A stretch of 64,000 nucleotides of DNA, from NCBI RefSeq assembly GCF_008329705.1, contig NZ_VTSX01000007.1:62001-126000 (forward strand). Reading direction: 5' to 3'. A model generated the notes under the pieces. The model was not told where the DNA came from. It made no database searches and saw only the letters and a list, made by a program, of their open reading frames with translations. This document shows, piece by piece, positions 25,652 through 34,394 of the stretch. This stretch comes from Chryseobacterium sp. SN22. GTDB lineage: Bacteria; Bacteroidota; Bacteroidia; Flavobacteriales; Weeksellaceae. The translations under genes and the position numbers were made by a program. Each line of letters starts with the position of its first letter. The stretch's first letter is position 1.

Positions 25652-26662
25652 ATGATGTTTACACCGGCAGAACTTTTAGAAATTAACACATTACTTACTC
25701 CAGAAAATAAAATCGTAATCCTTACCCACTATAATCCGGATGGGGATGCGATCGGTTCCAGCCTTGGTCTTAAACATTATCTGAAAGCCAAAGGAATTTT
25801 TGCCGAAGTAATTGTTCCCAATGATTTTCCGAAGTTCCTGAAATGGATGCCGGAAGCCAAAAGGGTGCTGATTGCCGATTACAAAAGAAAGTTTGCTTTC
25901 GACCTTATTAATGAAGCGGATGTTATTTTCTGCCTGGACTTCAATGCGCCGTCAAGAATCGGTATCCTGGGAGACTGGCTGACAAATGCGAAGGGAAAGA
26001 AGATCCTGATCGACCATCATCAGCAGCCTGAAAAATTTGATTTTGTTTATTCCGATATGGTGATTCCGGCAACCTGCCAGATGGTATATCATTTTATCGA
26101 AGCGATGGATGATGAGAAGCTGGTAAATAAAGATATTGCCGAATGCCTGTACACCGGGATTATGACGGATACCGGAGGATTCCGTTTCCGCTCCACCAGT
26201 GCGGCAACCCACCGCATTATTGCCAATTTAATCGAACACGGTGCCGATCCTGCCCTGATTACTTCAAATACGTGGGATACGAATACGGTTTCGCGCTTGC
26301 TTCTTCTCGCCTTGATTCTGGGAAGAATAGAAGTGGCAAAAGACGGTAAAGTGGCCATCCTGTATCTTACAAGGGAAGAACTGAAAGAATACGGCTTCCA
26401 GAAAGGGGATACCGAAGGTTTCGTAAATTACGGACTGAGTATTCTTGGTGTAAAAATGGCGGCTTTCTTTATGGAGGACCTGTATGAGAATTTTATTAAG
26501 ATTTCTTTCAGGAGTAAAGATAATATGGATGTGAACCAGTTCTCAAGAAAATATTTCAACGGGGGAGGGCACATCAATGCGGCCGGAGGGAAATCCAACG
26601 AATCTTTGCAGGAAACCATCGAAACCTTTAAAAAGAAAATAGAAGCGGAAGAAAATCTGTAA
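25652..26662 (+). CDS. DHH-family phosphoesterase (NrnA-like oligoribonuclease / pAp phosphatase)
   Basis: The 336-residue product is a DHH/DHHA1 hydrolase. Metal-binding motifs run THYNPDGDAIGSSLGLK, DFNAPSRIG, LIDHHQQP and the C-terminal FNGGGHINAAGG substrate loop. NrnA proteins remove 3'-5' residues from short RNAs and dephosphorylate 3'-phosphoadenosine phosphate. The ATG pair at 25652 and 25655 is chosen over the longer frame from TTG 25490, whose first 54 codons are AT-rich and run across the -33 box of the rpmH promoter. A TATCTTTG box at 25615-25622 lies 30 bases before the chosen start. Which activity dominates is unknown. Confidence 0.86.
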   Translation: MMFTPAELLEINTLLTPENKIVILTHYNPDGDAIGSSLGLKHYLKAKGIFAEVIVPNDFPKFLKWMPEAKRVLIADYKRKFAFDLINEADVIFCLDFNAPSRIGILGDWLTNAKGKKILIDHHQQPEKFDFVYSDMVIPATCQMVYHFIEAMDDEKLVNKDIAECLYTGIMTDTGGFRFRSTSAATHRIIANLIEHGADPALITSNTWDTNTVSRLLLLALILGRIEVAKDGKVAILYLTREELKEYGFQKGDTEGFVNYGLSILGVKMAAFFMEDLYENFIKISFRSKDNMDVNQFSRKYFNGGGHINAAGGKSNESLQETIETFKKKIEAEENL

Positions 26663-26738
26663 GCGGATAAAATAATACAGTGTTACTGATGTCAGGGGTC
26701 TTGGTTATGATAATGACCAAATGATTTCCATCTTTCAG

Positions 26739-27542
26739 TTAACCCTTGTCAAATCTTGAATATCCCTTTTCCTCAAGCTCTTTGCAGGTGTATTCATAGA
26801 CTTCCTGAAACATCGTGTCCAGAAATTTTTTGTTGAACAAACTGAACTTCGTCATTTTCGGAGGATCTAAGAAAATATCGCAGGACTTTGCTTTGGAATA
26901 AACCGATTTGGCAATCGCCAGGTGCAGGATGCGGTCAAATTCCTTCATCAGGCTCATATTTTCAAGGCTGTCATAACTGATGGAGTTCACATGGGAGCCG
27001 ATCAGGAAATCACATTTGTCCATAATCGGCTCGATTGGCAGATTATCCAGAACTCCCCCGTCGACATAAATTTTTTCACCGATTTTCACCGGAGGCAGGA
27101 TAAACGGAACACTGGACGAAGCCAGTAACGGGGCAAACAGTTCGCCTTCCGAAAAGAAATCAACAATACCATGCGTCATTTCCGTCGCAGCTACATAAAC
27201 GGGGATTTGTAGCACATTAAAATTATCTTCCGGAAAATAATCCGTAAACAGCTTCATGATAAACCTGGAACTGAAAATACCGTTTTTGGAAAGTTTAAGG
27301 TAAGACCGGGAAAAGAAGGTGGTCTGCTTTACGATGTCCATCATTTCTTCCGGGGTTTTTCCCAAAGAATAAAAGGCTCCTACAATGGAACCGGCGCTGG
27401 TCCCCGAAATAATATCAGGTTTCAGGTGGTATTCTTCCAAAGCCTTCAGAACGGCAATATGGGCAATACCGCGCATACCTCCGCCTGACAGGGTAAGTCC
27501 GGTCACCGGTTTCTTTTTTTTGAAAGACAGGAAATCGAACAT
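26739..27542 (-). CDS. Patatin-like phospholipase
   Basis: The 267-residue lipid acyl hydrolase starts at ATG 27540-27542. A longer upstream frame would overlap the preceding hydrolase gene and is rejected. Motifs are the oxyanion loop LSGGGMRGIAH (19-29), the nucleophile GTSAGS with Ser49, and the catalytic aspartate DGG at D161. It lacks a signal peptide, suggesting cytosolic or membrane-peripheral action on lipids. The upstream hydrolase gene ends one base before it, so they are in one operon; the pair may process lipid or ester substrates together, which is inference. Confidence 0.9.
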   Translation of the reverse strand: MFDFLSFKKKKPVTGLTLSGGGMRGIAHIAVLKALEEYHLKPDIISGTSAGSIVGAFYSLGKTPEEMMDIVKQTTFFSRSYLKLSKNGIFSSRFIMKLFTDYFPEDNFNVLQIPVYVAATEMTHGIVDFFSEGELFAPLLASSSVPFILPPVKIGEKIYVDGGVLDNLPIEPIMDKCDFLIGSHVNSISYDSLENMSLMKEFDRILHLAIAKSVYSKAKSCDIFLDPPKMTKFSLFNKKFLDTMFQEVYEYTCKELEEKGYSRFDKG

Positions 27543-27543
27543 A

Positions 27544-28326
27544 TCAGAACACCAGATGTTTCGGCAGGTTATGGAGAAGTTCCGTATTGATGATGGCTGC
27601 ACAGATGGCCGGTTTTTCCCAATGCCCGTTGTGCCCGCAGTCGAGGATGTAGGATTTGATGTTTGTCCGGTCCGGCAGACCTTTGATCATCATTTCGGTT
27701 TTTACTGCATTGTCGTGCTTGCCGGCAAGAACTAAAATTTTAGCATCTAGATTTTCCAGGATATGGTTTTTATCCGTTCTTTCCACCATTCCTTTTACGG
27801 ATGCAAGAGCACCCAGATTATTAGTGGAGAGGGCAACTTTCAGCGCAGTCTCTATTTTACCCTCCAGAATATCCCTTTCATTAGGGTTAAAAAGATTTGG
27901 AACGCCGGCTCTGGCGTAGTGGGCAAAGGCATCTTTGATGATGCGGTAACTTTTGATACGCTGTTCTTTTTTCTCATCATCATCGGGGAAATAGGTAGAG
28001 AAAAATAGCGTGAGACTTCTTAGTGACTTAGGATATTTTTCAGCAAAAGCCAGGGAAACATAGCCTCCCATCGAATGGCCCAGCAAATGGACTTTATTTA
28101 AATTTTGATGTTCAAGGACTTTCTTAACTTCTTCCGCCATCAGTTCCATCGTCTGTACTTCGGCGATGATTTCCGACTGTCCGTGGCCGGGAAGATCGAT
28201 TTTTACCAATGAAAAATTCTCGGAAAGATGAGGTTCCAGGTCGCTCCAGATCGAAAGGTTTTCCATGAAGCCATGCAATAGGACCAAAATCTCCTTTCCG
28301 TTTCCTTTTCTCTCGAAGTTCAGCAT
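27544..28326 (-). CDS. Alpha/beta hydrolase
   Basis: This 260-residue protein starts at ATG 28324-28326; an upstream extension overlaps the lipoprotein gene and is rejected. Features are the oxyanion strand LVLLHGFMENLSIW (14-27), DLPGHGQSE (44-52), the nucleophile elbow GHSMGG with Ser85, D205 and a histidine at about 232-235 (CGHNGHW). The family covers esterases, lipases, peptidases and C-C hydrolases, so its substrate cannot be given. Only a one-base gap separates it from the patatin gene. Confidence 0.85.
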   Translation of the reverse strand: MLNFERKGNGKEILVLLHGFMENLSIWSDLEPHLSENFSLVKIDLPGHGQSEIIAEVQTMELMAEEVKKVLEHQNLNKVHLLGHSMGGYVSLAFAEKYPKSLRSLTLFFSTYFPDDDEKKEQRIKSYRIIKDAFAHYARAGVPNLFNPNERDILEGKIETALKVALSTNNLGALASVKGMVERTDKNHILENLDAKILVLAGKHDNAVKTEMMIKGLPDRTNIKSYILDCGHNGHWEKPAICAAIINTELLHNLPKHLVF

Positions 28327-28336
28327 AGTTCGGCAG

Positions 28337-28846
28337 TTAAAAGTGAATATCGATATGATCAACAAATCCCGAACCATTTACCATGTCCTGCAGCCTGAAT
28401 GTTTTTCCTCCGTCTTTAGACATAAAAGTTTTGGTCCCTTTCCTTATATAAGGTTTTCCATTATCGTTGTCGGCAATACTTTGCGTGATTTCTCCTGTAA
28501 AATTCATATGCTTACCGGAAACTGCAGCCATAAATCCTTTGATTTTAAGTGAATTTTTTCCTGATTTAATGGTCCCGGAAACATCGTAATGATCTGCTTC
28601 ACCACCAATTTTCTTAAACTCTAAGGTTCCTGCCGAATTGATCAGGCTGTGGGTGAGCTTATGGGTTCCGCTGAAATCTTTAAAATGATTTTTAGACCGG
28701 ATGCTGTCGTTATGCTTTTCGGTTACGGCGTTAATGGAATCTACTATTTTGGTACTGTCTACTTTTTCCGAAGCAGGAGTAGTTTCTTTTTTGGAACATG
28801 AAACAAGCATGGCTGAAACAGCGATTGCGGTTAAAAAGTTTTTCAT
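28337..28846 (-). CDS. Lipoprotein of unknown function
   Basis: The 169-residue protein has a signal peptide with lipobox LVSCS (MKNFLTAIAVSAMLVSCSKKE) and then a Ser/Thr/Lys-rich linker. The remainder is a beta-rich domain (THKLTHSLINSAGTLEFKKIGG, KSLKIKG-like strands) of a type common in short Flavobacteria lipoproteins. I do not recognise the family. It lies 10 bases upstream of the hydrolase and could form a unit with hydrolase and patatin. A hairpin terminator on its other side (28879-28901) separates it from exbD. Confidence 0.6.
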   Translation of the reverse strand: MKNFLTAIAVSAMLVSCSKKETTPASEKVDSTKIVDSINAVTEKHNDSIRSKNHFKDFSGTHKLTHSLINSAGTLEFKKIGGEADHYDVSGTIKSGKNSLKIKGFMAAVSGKHMNFTGEITQSIADNDNGKPYIRKGTKTFMSKDGGKTFRLQDMVNGSGFVDHIDIHF

Positions 28847-28878
28847 TCAATAAAATTATATCCAAAAATAAATAAAAA

Positions 28879-28901
28879 AAGAGCATTCTGAAAATGCTCT
28901 T
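28879..28901 (-). terminator. Terminator of the orphan exbD gene
   Basis: A 9-bp stem (28879-28887 with 28893-28901), 5-base loop and an A-rich run on the low-coordinate side (T-run on the minus strand) follow the exbD stop at 28908. Confidence 0.72.
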
Positions 28902-28907
28902 CCTGTT

Positions 28908-29426
28908 TTATTGGGTTAATTCTTCGTAAACTTTCTTTTCCCAGGGTTTGATATCGGTAACGCCGTATCTTTCCTTTTTTGAAATCGCGATATTATCCAG
29001 TACATCAACAAAGTTCTTATAATTGGCCTCGTCGGTCGGTTCGATAATGATCGTGAAATTTTCCTTTTTAGGTGCCTTACTGTAAGCTTCGGAAATAATT
29101 TTGATAATATTCAGTCCGTTGAAATCCGTTTCTTTCAGATTATTTTTATTTAAATCTTCTTTGGACTGCTGATGATAGAATACCCTGTTGTCTTTACCGA
29201 GAATAAAAGTGACCTGATTTCTTATGTCTACCACATTACCTGGCTGATGCGGACCTTTTGCCGGTAATCCGAGGTCCATCACATTCGGTTTCGTAAAATT
29301 GGTGGTGAACATAAAAAAGGTGATCAATAGAAACCCCAGATCTACCATTGGGGTCATGTCTACGCGGATCAGTTTTTTTCTCTGTTTGCTTCCGCCCTGC
29401 TTTTCCTGTGCAATTACTTCTGCCAT
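28908..29426 (-). CDS. exbD: ExbD/TolR biopolymer transport protein, orphan copy
   Basis: The 172-residue protein has one membrane segment with the conserved aspartate D29 (DMTPMVDLGFLLITFFMF) and a periplasmic domain ending ERYGVTDIKPWEKKVYEEL. It is closely similar over its length to the ExbD at 45491 (same MTPMVDLGFLLITFFMFTT core, same GVTD-KPWEK end), so the two are paralogs. No exbB or tonB gene is adjacent; it must work with proteins encoded elsewhere. About 256 non-coding bases lie upstream. Confidence 0.88.
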   Translation of the reverse strand: MAEVIAQEKQGGSKQRKKLIRVDMTPMVDLGFLLITFFMFTTNFTKPNVMDLGLPAKGPHQPGNVVDIRNQVTFILGKDNRVFYHQQSKEDLNKNNLKETDFNGLNIIKIISEAYSKAPKKENFTIIIEPTDEANYKNFVDVLDNIAISKKERYGVTDIKPWEKKVYEELTQ

Positions 29427-29637
29427 AATTATTAGTTTTTAAATGTTAAACATTTTTTAATAAAAGGTGTTAAATACTTACTTTTATAACGGAATAAACA
29501 CAAAATTCGTACCTAAGAAATGAAATTAATATTAAATATTTAATTTATTTTAGTTTTTTACGTAAAATGTATTATATATCAGCAAAATAAAAAATAATAA
29601 TCCTGTTTGATGAAAATTTATTATTCACATAAAACAA

Positions 29638-29665
29638 AAAACTCACGCCTTTTAGCATGAGTTTT
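29638..29665 (-). terminator. dsbD terminator
   Basis: An 8-bp stem (29638-29645 with 29658-29665), 12-base loop with an inner GC pairing and flanking A/T runs lies just past the dsbD stop (29683). Confidence 0.6.
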
Positions 29666-29682
29666 AAAATATCTTAAAAACT

Positions 29683-31752
29683 TTATTTATTCTGTTTAAA
29701 ATAATTGACGCCGCATTCCAGGAATTTCTTGAATTTCTCTTTTTCCATGTATCCGGAAACCGGGGTGTTGATTACCTTACCGTCCGGAGTCAGCAGGACA
29801 TAATGCGGCTGGGAATTGTTATTGAAATTCGCTGTCTGGAACAGGCTCCACCGGTCTCCGATGGTCTGCACTTTTTTCATCTGTCCGTCACCGAGATCGA
29901 TTTTCGTCTTTTGGTCTTCAGGGAGCTCTTCCTTGTCGTCTACGTATAAAGAAGCCAGCACGACGTCGTTCTGAAGAATCGGTAAAATATCCGCTTCGCT
30001 CCAGACAAATTCTTCCATCTTCCGGCAGTTTTCGCAGCCGTAGCCCGTAAAGTCGATCAGGATCGGTTTATTCTCTTTTTTGGCAATTTCAATCGCTCTA
30101 AAGAAATCGTGTTCAGGGTGCATTCCCAGGATTCCGTCTTTTTCATCATGAAAATAGCTTACGTTCAGTGGAGGTAAAATTCCGCTTAACAGCTGCAGTT
30201 TCGGGCGTTCCGCAGGAATCAATCCCTGGATCAGGTAAATCACAAAACCGATTCCCAATACGCCCAATATTTTTCTGGTGATGGAAATCTTCGGTTTTTT
30301 ATCATCATGCGGGAATCGGATCAGCCCGAACAGGTAGATCACCAATCCGATAGCAATAATAATCCAGATGGCAATGAAAAGTTCCCTTTTAATAAGAAAT
30401 GTTTTGGAAACCAGGTCGGCTTTTGAAAGGAATTTCAAGGCCAGTGCTAATTCTACGAAACCTAAAACCACTTTTACGGTATTCATCCAGCCTCCGGATT
30501 TTGGAAGGCTCTGTAATGCCTGAGGAAATAAAGCCAGAAGACCGAAAACAATCGCCCATGCCAGTCCGAAACCGCCTAAAGCAAAGGTCAGAAGCATCGG
30601 GACGTTGGCTGATCCGGTAATGGCACTTCCCAGTAAGCTTCCCAAAATAGGGCCTGTACAGGAGAACGATACAATCACCAGCGTCAATGCCATAAAGAAA
30701 ATTCCGATAATCCCCCCGGCTTCTTCCGCCTTTGAAGACTTGTTGGCTATCGCACTTGGTAACGTAATATCGTAATATCCGAAGAAGCTTCCCGCAAAGA
30801 AAATAAAGATGATGAAGAAAGCAATATTCAGCCAGACATTGGTTGAAATTTCATTGAAGATATTTCCGGCAATCCCGTCGATCAGGTGGAAAGGCACACT
30901 TAGCAGGACAAAGATCAATAAAATGAAGAACCCATAAATCAGCGCATCCCGTTTTCCTTTTGCCGGATTCTTGTTTCCTTTTGTAAAGAAAGAAACCGTT
31001 AACGGAATCATCGGGAATACGCAAGGGGTAAGCAGGGCAATCAGTCCTCCGATAAACCCTAATAAAAGATACGTCCAGTAATTTTCGCTGATCTTGGAGG
31101 ATCCGGTTCCGCAATCCGTCAGCGGATGTGCAATATCAATGGATTTTATTTTTAACTGCTTAGGGTCAAGCTTGGCCGTTTGTATTGCTGGAACGGTATT
31201 CTGAACGACAACTCCCAATGTATCGATCACAGGCTGAAGGGAATCTTTGGCAGACTCTGCTTTTTCATCTGTCTTGGCTTCTTCAACTGCGCTCTTCGGT
31301 GTCACCGGTTTATTGAATTCCAACGTATTCGGTGCCAGGCAGACCCTGTCGTCACAAGTCTGGTAAGTAATTTCCGCAACCACATCGCCCGGTTTCGTGC
31401 CGTCTTTTAATTTAAATTTCTGCTTGAATCCTGCTGCGTCCGAATAATACACAATCTTTCCTCCGAAAGCCTCGGAAAACTCTTCATGTTTTTTTCCGGT
31501 TTCCGTAAATTTCCCGATGAGCTCGATATTTTTTCCCGAAACCTTGTAGCTGGTCGGAATTCCGGTGTCTTCAGGAAGATCTTTGGAATAGATATGCCAT
31601 CCGCTTTCCATCGTCGCATTCAGCACCGCTTCGTATTGGTTGTCGCCTAATTCGTTGATGGTAAATTTAAATTTTACAGGATTTTTGATTTGTGCATTGA
31701 TGCCGGTTGCCAAAAACAGCAGAATCAATAAAAACCAGTTTCTAAACTTCAT
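29683..31752 (-). CDS. dsbD: Thiol:disulfide interchange protein DsbD
   Basis: This 689-residue inner-membrane reductase moves electrons from cytoplasmic thioredoxin to the periplasm. The N-terminus has a signal peptide (FLLILLFLATGINAQ). The periplasmic domain has Cys133 and Cys138 in the TCDDRVC pair. The membrane domain has TPCVFPMIPL (Cys244) and SFSCTGPI (Cys365) with about eight helices. The C-terminal thioredoxin-like domain carries the CENC active site at 573-576 (GYGCENCRKM). The ATG at 31750-31752 is chosen because the longer frame runs into tilS, whose stop is only one base away. Three domains are complete and in the usual order. Confidence 0.93.
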   Translation of the reverse strand: MKFRNWFLLILLFLATGINAQIKNPVKFKFTINELGDNQYEAVLNATMESGWHIYSKDLPEDTGIPTSYKVSGKNIELIGKFTETGKKHEEFSEAFGGKIVYYSDAAGFKQKFKLKDGTKPGDVVAEITYQTCDDRVCLAPNTLEFNKPVTPKSAVEEAKTDEKAESAKDSLQPVIDTLGVVVQNTVPAIQTAKLDPKQLKIKSIDIAHPLTDCGTGSSKISENYWTYLLLGFIGGLIALLTPCVFPMIPLTVSFFTKGNKNPAKGKRDALIYGFFILLIFVLLSVPFHLIDGIAGNIFNEISTNVWLNIAFFIIFIFFAGSFFGYYDITLPSAIANKSSKAEEAGGIIGIFFMALTLVIVSFSCTGPILGSLLGSAITGSANVPMLLTFALGGFGLAWAIVFGLLALFPQALQSLPKSGGWMNTVKVVLGFVELALALKFLSKADLVSKTFLIKRELFIAIWIIIAIGLVIYLFGLIRFPHDDKKPKISITRKILGVLGIGFVIYLIQGLIPAERPKLQLLSGILPPLNVSYFHDEKDGILGMHPEHDFFRAIEIAKKENKPILIDFTGYGCENCRKMEEFVWSEADILPILQNDVVLASLYVDDKEELPEDQKTKIDLGDGQMKKVQTIGDRWSLFQTANFNNNSQPHYVLLTPDGKVINTPVSGYMEKEKFKKFLECGVNYFKQNK

Positions 31753-31753
31753 T

Positions 31754-33076
31754 TTACTTTTTATTAAAAATTTTGAGAATATTTTCGGTATTCCCATCCC
31801 CAGAATATCTTCGGTCCTGCCGGAAAGGAATCACCCCAAGTACGGAGTTTTCGCCATCGGCCAGGATCCATATTTTTTGCCTCGCTAAAATAGATAATTT
31901 TTCGTCCCTAAAAAACTTGGAAACTTTCTTTTTCCCCGAAAAACCCGAAGGATAAAATTCATCTCCTTCTTTCGGTCTTCGTAACCGCAACGGAAAACGG
32001 AGTTTACGGGCATCGAAATCCCATTCAAAACTTTTATTGATTTCCTCGATTGCCATTATATTTTCGAGATTTACCGCCGTTTGGTTTTGAGAAAGATCAG
32101 ATTTTTTAATTAAGACAATATCTTCATCTTCCTGCTGCGGGACATCATGATCTGTTTTCGCACTTAAAATCAATTCGTCGTAGTTTATCATCAGCCGGTA
32201 ATCTTTAGAGAAAAATAAGCTGCCGTTTTCAGCGTTGAAAATTTTCGGAATCTCTTGTTCCTGATCAAATCCGTACTTCTTTAAAATTTCAAACTTCACG
32301 AAATCACTTTCCCCGCTCAGCCGGTCTTTTGATAAAATTTTGTGGGACGGGTTAAACACAGTAATGCGTTTTTCTATTTCCCCGATCTGCTGCTGAACAA
32401 AGTTTTTCGTCTGGTTTAAATAAAAGGAACTCTTCCTGAAATTATCTAAAAAATGATCGTTGGTTTCCAGCAGTTTCGGGACCACTTCATTCCTGATCTT
32501 ATTTCTTAAATAATCGCTTTTCCTGTTGGACAGATCTTCACGGTATTCGATCCGGTGTTCTTTCGCAAAGGCATAAATTTCTTCTTTTGAAAAAGGAAGA
32601 AGGGGCCTGAGGATACGGTTGCTGTTGGCAGGGATTCCGCTTAATCCGTTGATGCCCGCCGCTTTTGATAAATTAATGATAAAGGTTTCCAGCTGATCGT
32701 TCAGGTGATGCGCCGTAACCAGGAATTCCAGGTTTTCACTCTTTTGGACCTGTTTAAAAAACTGATACCGCAGTTCCCTTGCCCAAAGCTGGATGGAATG
32801 CTCAGGCTTCCGGTCTTTTTCCGAAACCTGATATAAATGAAATTTAATGTGATGCTTTTTACAGAAATCCTCTACGGTTTTCTGGTCTAGTTCCGAATCT
32901 TCTCCACGGAGCTTATAATTGATATGCGCAACCTGGAATTTAATTCCCGATTTCTTAAAACAATAGGCCAATACCATAGAGTCGGCACCCCCGCTCACAG
33001 CAAGAAGATAGCTTTGGTTTTCAGGAAAATGGACTAATATATCCAGCTGGCTTTTAAATGCTGAGCGGTGCAACAT
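31754..33076 (-). CDS. tilS: tRNA(Ile)-lysidine synthase
   Basis: The enzyme modifies C34 of tRNA-Ile to lysidine, converting AUG reading to AUA. The 440-residue protein has the PP-loop SGGADSMVLAY (28-38), then HINYKLRG and LVTAHHLNDQLETFIINL with the family's H-x-L-x-D-Q-x-E-T motif. A C-terminal lysidine synthase domain follows (DARKLRFPLRLRRPKEGDEF and onward). Its stop is one base from the dsbD start, so translation may be coupled. A TATCTTTG box at 33099-33106 (minus strand) lies upstream of its ATG, without a clear -33 box. Confidence 0.92.
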   Translation of the reverse strand: MLHRSAFKSQLDILVHFPENQSYLLAVSGGADSMVLAYCFKKSGIKFQVAHINYKLRGEDSELDQKTVEDFCKKHHIKFHLYQVSEKDRKPEHSIQLWARELRYQFFKQVQKSENLEFLVTAHHLNDQLETFIINLSKAAGINGLSGIPANSNRILRPLLPFSKEEIYAFAKEHRIEYREDLSNRKSDYLRNKIRNEVVPKLLETNDHFLDNFRKSSFYLNQTKNFVQQQIGEIEKRITVFNPSHKILSKDRLSGESDFVKFEILKKYGFDQEQEIPKIFNAENGSLFFSKDYRLMINYDELILSAKTDHDVPQQEDEDIVLIKKSDLSQNQTAVNLENIMAIEEINKSFEWDFDARKLRFPLRLRRPKEGDEFYPSGFSGKKKVSKFFRDEKLSILARQKIWILADGENSVLGVIPFRQDRRYSGDGNTENILKIFNKK

Positions 33077-33161
33077 GGAGGTTTGAAATTTCTTTATACA
33101 AAGATAACCATATAATTAAAATGAATTTTGTTACCTTTGATCCGTCTAAAAATGATTATTT

Positions 33162-33995
33162 ATGAAAATTTTTAAAATTTTAGCAGTTTCTGCAATGGCG
33201 CTGGGAATGACATCTTGTATCAGTAAAAAGCAGTATGATGCATTAAGCTCTAATTACAAGCAGTGTATTGAAAACGTAGGGGAAAGGCAGAGGGAAATTC
33301 AGGATCTGAAATCTCAGAATTCAGCTTTAGCCAGTGAGAATAGTTTATTAAAGAGCCAGCATGATGCGCTGAAATCTTCATTGGATGCGTGCCTGTCGAA
33401 CTCAGGGAAGAGTTCTGCGAACATCGATAAGTTAGTAGGGGAAATCAACTCTTCAAACTCTTATATCAAGCAGCTGATTTCAAACAATGCGAAAAACGAC
33501 AGCTTAAATCTTGCCTTGTCTAATAAACTGAAAAGATCTTTGGATAATGTAGCGGACAGCGATGTTCAGGTAAAAGTCCTGAAAGGGGTGGTCATGATTT
33601 CGCTTTCGGACAAAATGTTATACAAAACCGGAGATTACAACATCTTACCTGCCGCTCAGGAAGTATTGGGGAAAGTAGCTAAAGTAATCAACGATTACGA
33701 TAAGTATTCCGTACTGATCGAAGGAAATACGGATAATGCCGCTTTAAATTCACCAAACCTGCCAAGAGACAACTGGGATCTTTCTGCTTTAAGAGGAACT
33801 TCAGTAGCGAAAATCCTGCAGACTCAGTTTGGAGTTGATCCGGCAAGGATTACAGCAGGCGGACGTTCTGAATACAATCCTAAAGCAACCAACATGAGCG
33901 TTTCCGGAAGAGCGGAAAACAGAAGAACGGAAATCATCATTATGCCTAAGCTGGATGAGTTTATGAAATTAATGGATATTGCTCCGAAAAAATAA
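33162..33995 (+). CDS. OmpA-family lipoprotein
   Basis: The 277-residue protein has a lipobox (MTSCIS) after a short signal peptide. Residues about 25-125 form a long coiled coil with serine and asparagine heptads. The C-terminal OmpA-like domain (residues 130-262) has SDKMLYKTGDYNIL, the peptidoglycan-binding loop LIEGNTDNAAL and NWDLSALRGTSVAKIL, and ends RRTEIIIMPKLDEF. It probably tethers the outer membrane to peptidoglycan. A TACCTTTG -7 box at 33132-33139 lies 22 bases before its ATG. Its 14-bp terminator stem follows at 34021-34054. Confidence 0.9.
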   Translation: MKIFKILAVSAMALGMTSCISKKQYDALSSNYKQCIENVGERQREIQDLKSQNSALASENSLLKSQHDALKSSLDACLSNSGKSSANIDKLVGEINSSNSYIKQLISNNAKNDSLNLALSNKLKRSLDNVADSDVQVKVLKGVVMISLSDKMLYKTGDYNILPAAQEVLGKVAKVINDYDKYSVLIEGNTDNAALNSPNLPRDNWDLSALRGTSVAKILQTQFGVDPARITAGGRSEYNPKATNMSVSGRAENRRTEIIIMPKLDEFMKLMDIAPKK

Positions 33996-34020
33996 TTTCA
34001 GATCTTCTTAACCCATATAA

Positions 34021-34054
34021 AAAAGAAATCCCGAAACAATTCGGGATTTCTTTT
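34021..34054. terminator. Bidirectional terminator behind ompA and the 52-aa gene
   Basis: A 14-bp perfect stem (34021-34034 with 34041-34054), 6-base loop, followed by a T-run on the plus strand and preceded by an A-run for the minus strand. It ends both the OmpA gene (+) and the small minus-strand gene that stops at 34065. Confidence 0.85.
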
Positions 34055-34064
34055 TTTAAGCTAA

Positions 34065-34223
34065 TCAAATTAATTCTTCCTTTTTAAGTAAAGAAATAAT
34101 CCTCTGAAAAAATGAATTGGATAGGTCTGGTTTATTAGTTTTCTTTAAAGAAGAATCCGGAGTGCCTTTCGGCACCGGACTCCTTTGATTCTTGTGGTTA
34201 ATTTGTTTTTTTTCCGCAAACAT
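34065..34223 (-). CDS. Small basic protein, 52 residues, unlisted elsewhere
   Basis: The frame runs from ATG 34221-34223 to TGA 34065-34067 and encodes 52 residues, starting MFAEKKQINHKNQRSPVPKG and ending SFFQRIISLLKKEELI. It is basic, has a proline/serine/glycine turn in the middle and an amphipathic C-terminal helix (FFQRIISLLKK). Support is contextual: a -7-like box TACCTTTG (34251-34258) stands 28 bases upstream, and the strong bidirectional terminator begins 11 bases past its stop, so a promoter, frame and terminator line up. I do not recognise a family. The frame also crosses an apparent hairpin at 34156-34179, which may be just its coding sequence. Confidence 0.5.
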   Translation of the reverse strand: MFAEKKQINHKNQRSPVPKGTPDSSLKKTNKPDLSNSFFQRIISLLKKEELI

Positions 34224-34250
34224 TATTGCCGTGTGTTTCTACCCTCCATG

Positions 34251-34258
34251 CAAAGGTA
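34251..34258 (-). promoter_or_regulatory. -7 box for the 52-aa gene
   Basis: Minus-strand TACCTTTG fits TAnnTTTG. A TTTG at 34273-34276 is only 14 bases upstream, shorter than usual, so the -33 assignment is weak. Confidence 0.4.
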
Positions 34259-34394
34259 GTGGTATCTTGAAACAAAACCATCCGTATTTTTACGGTATTT
34301 GCATCCGGGATTTCCCCATGCTGTCAGAATCTTTGGTTTTATATCATCGTTTTTGTTATATTTAAATAAATTTGAACTTCCTAAAATTTGTAGA

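Noticed and set aside
26701-26720. 8-bp imperfect hairpin between DHH gene and patatin
   Set aside because: It has a G-U pair but no T-run on either side, so it is not called as a terminator.
34156-34179. Hairpin with a GAAA-type loop on the minus strand
   Set aside because: It is inside the likely 52-aa frame (encoding SPVPKGTPD) and has no following T-run, so I prefer a coding explanation to a separate RNA.
34223-34249. 8-codon leader frame overlapping the 52-aa ATG by one base (TAATG)
   Set aside because: Its ATG (34247-34249) would lie at or upstream of the predicted start of transcription from the TACCTTTG box, so it would not be transcribed from that promoter.
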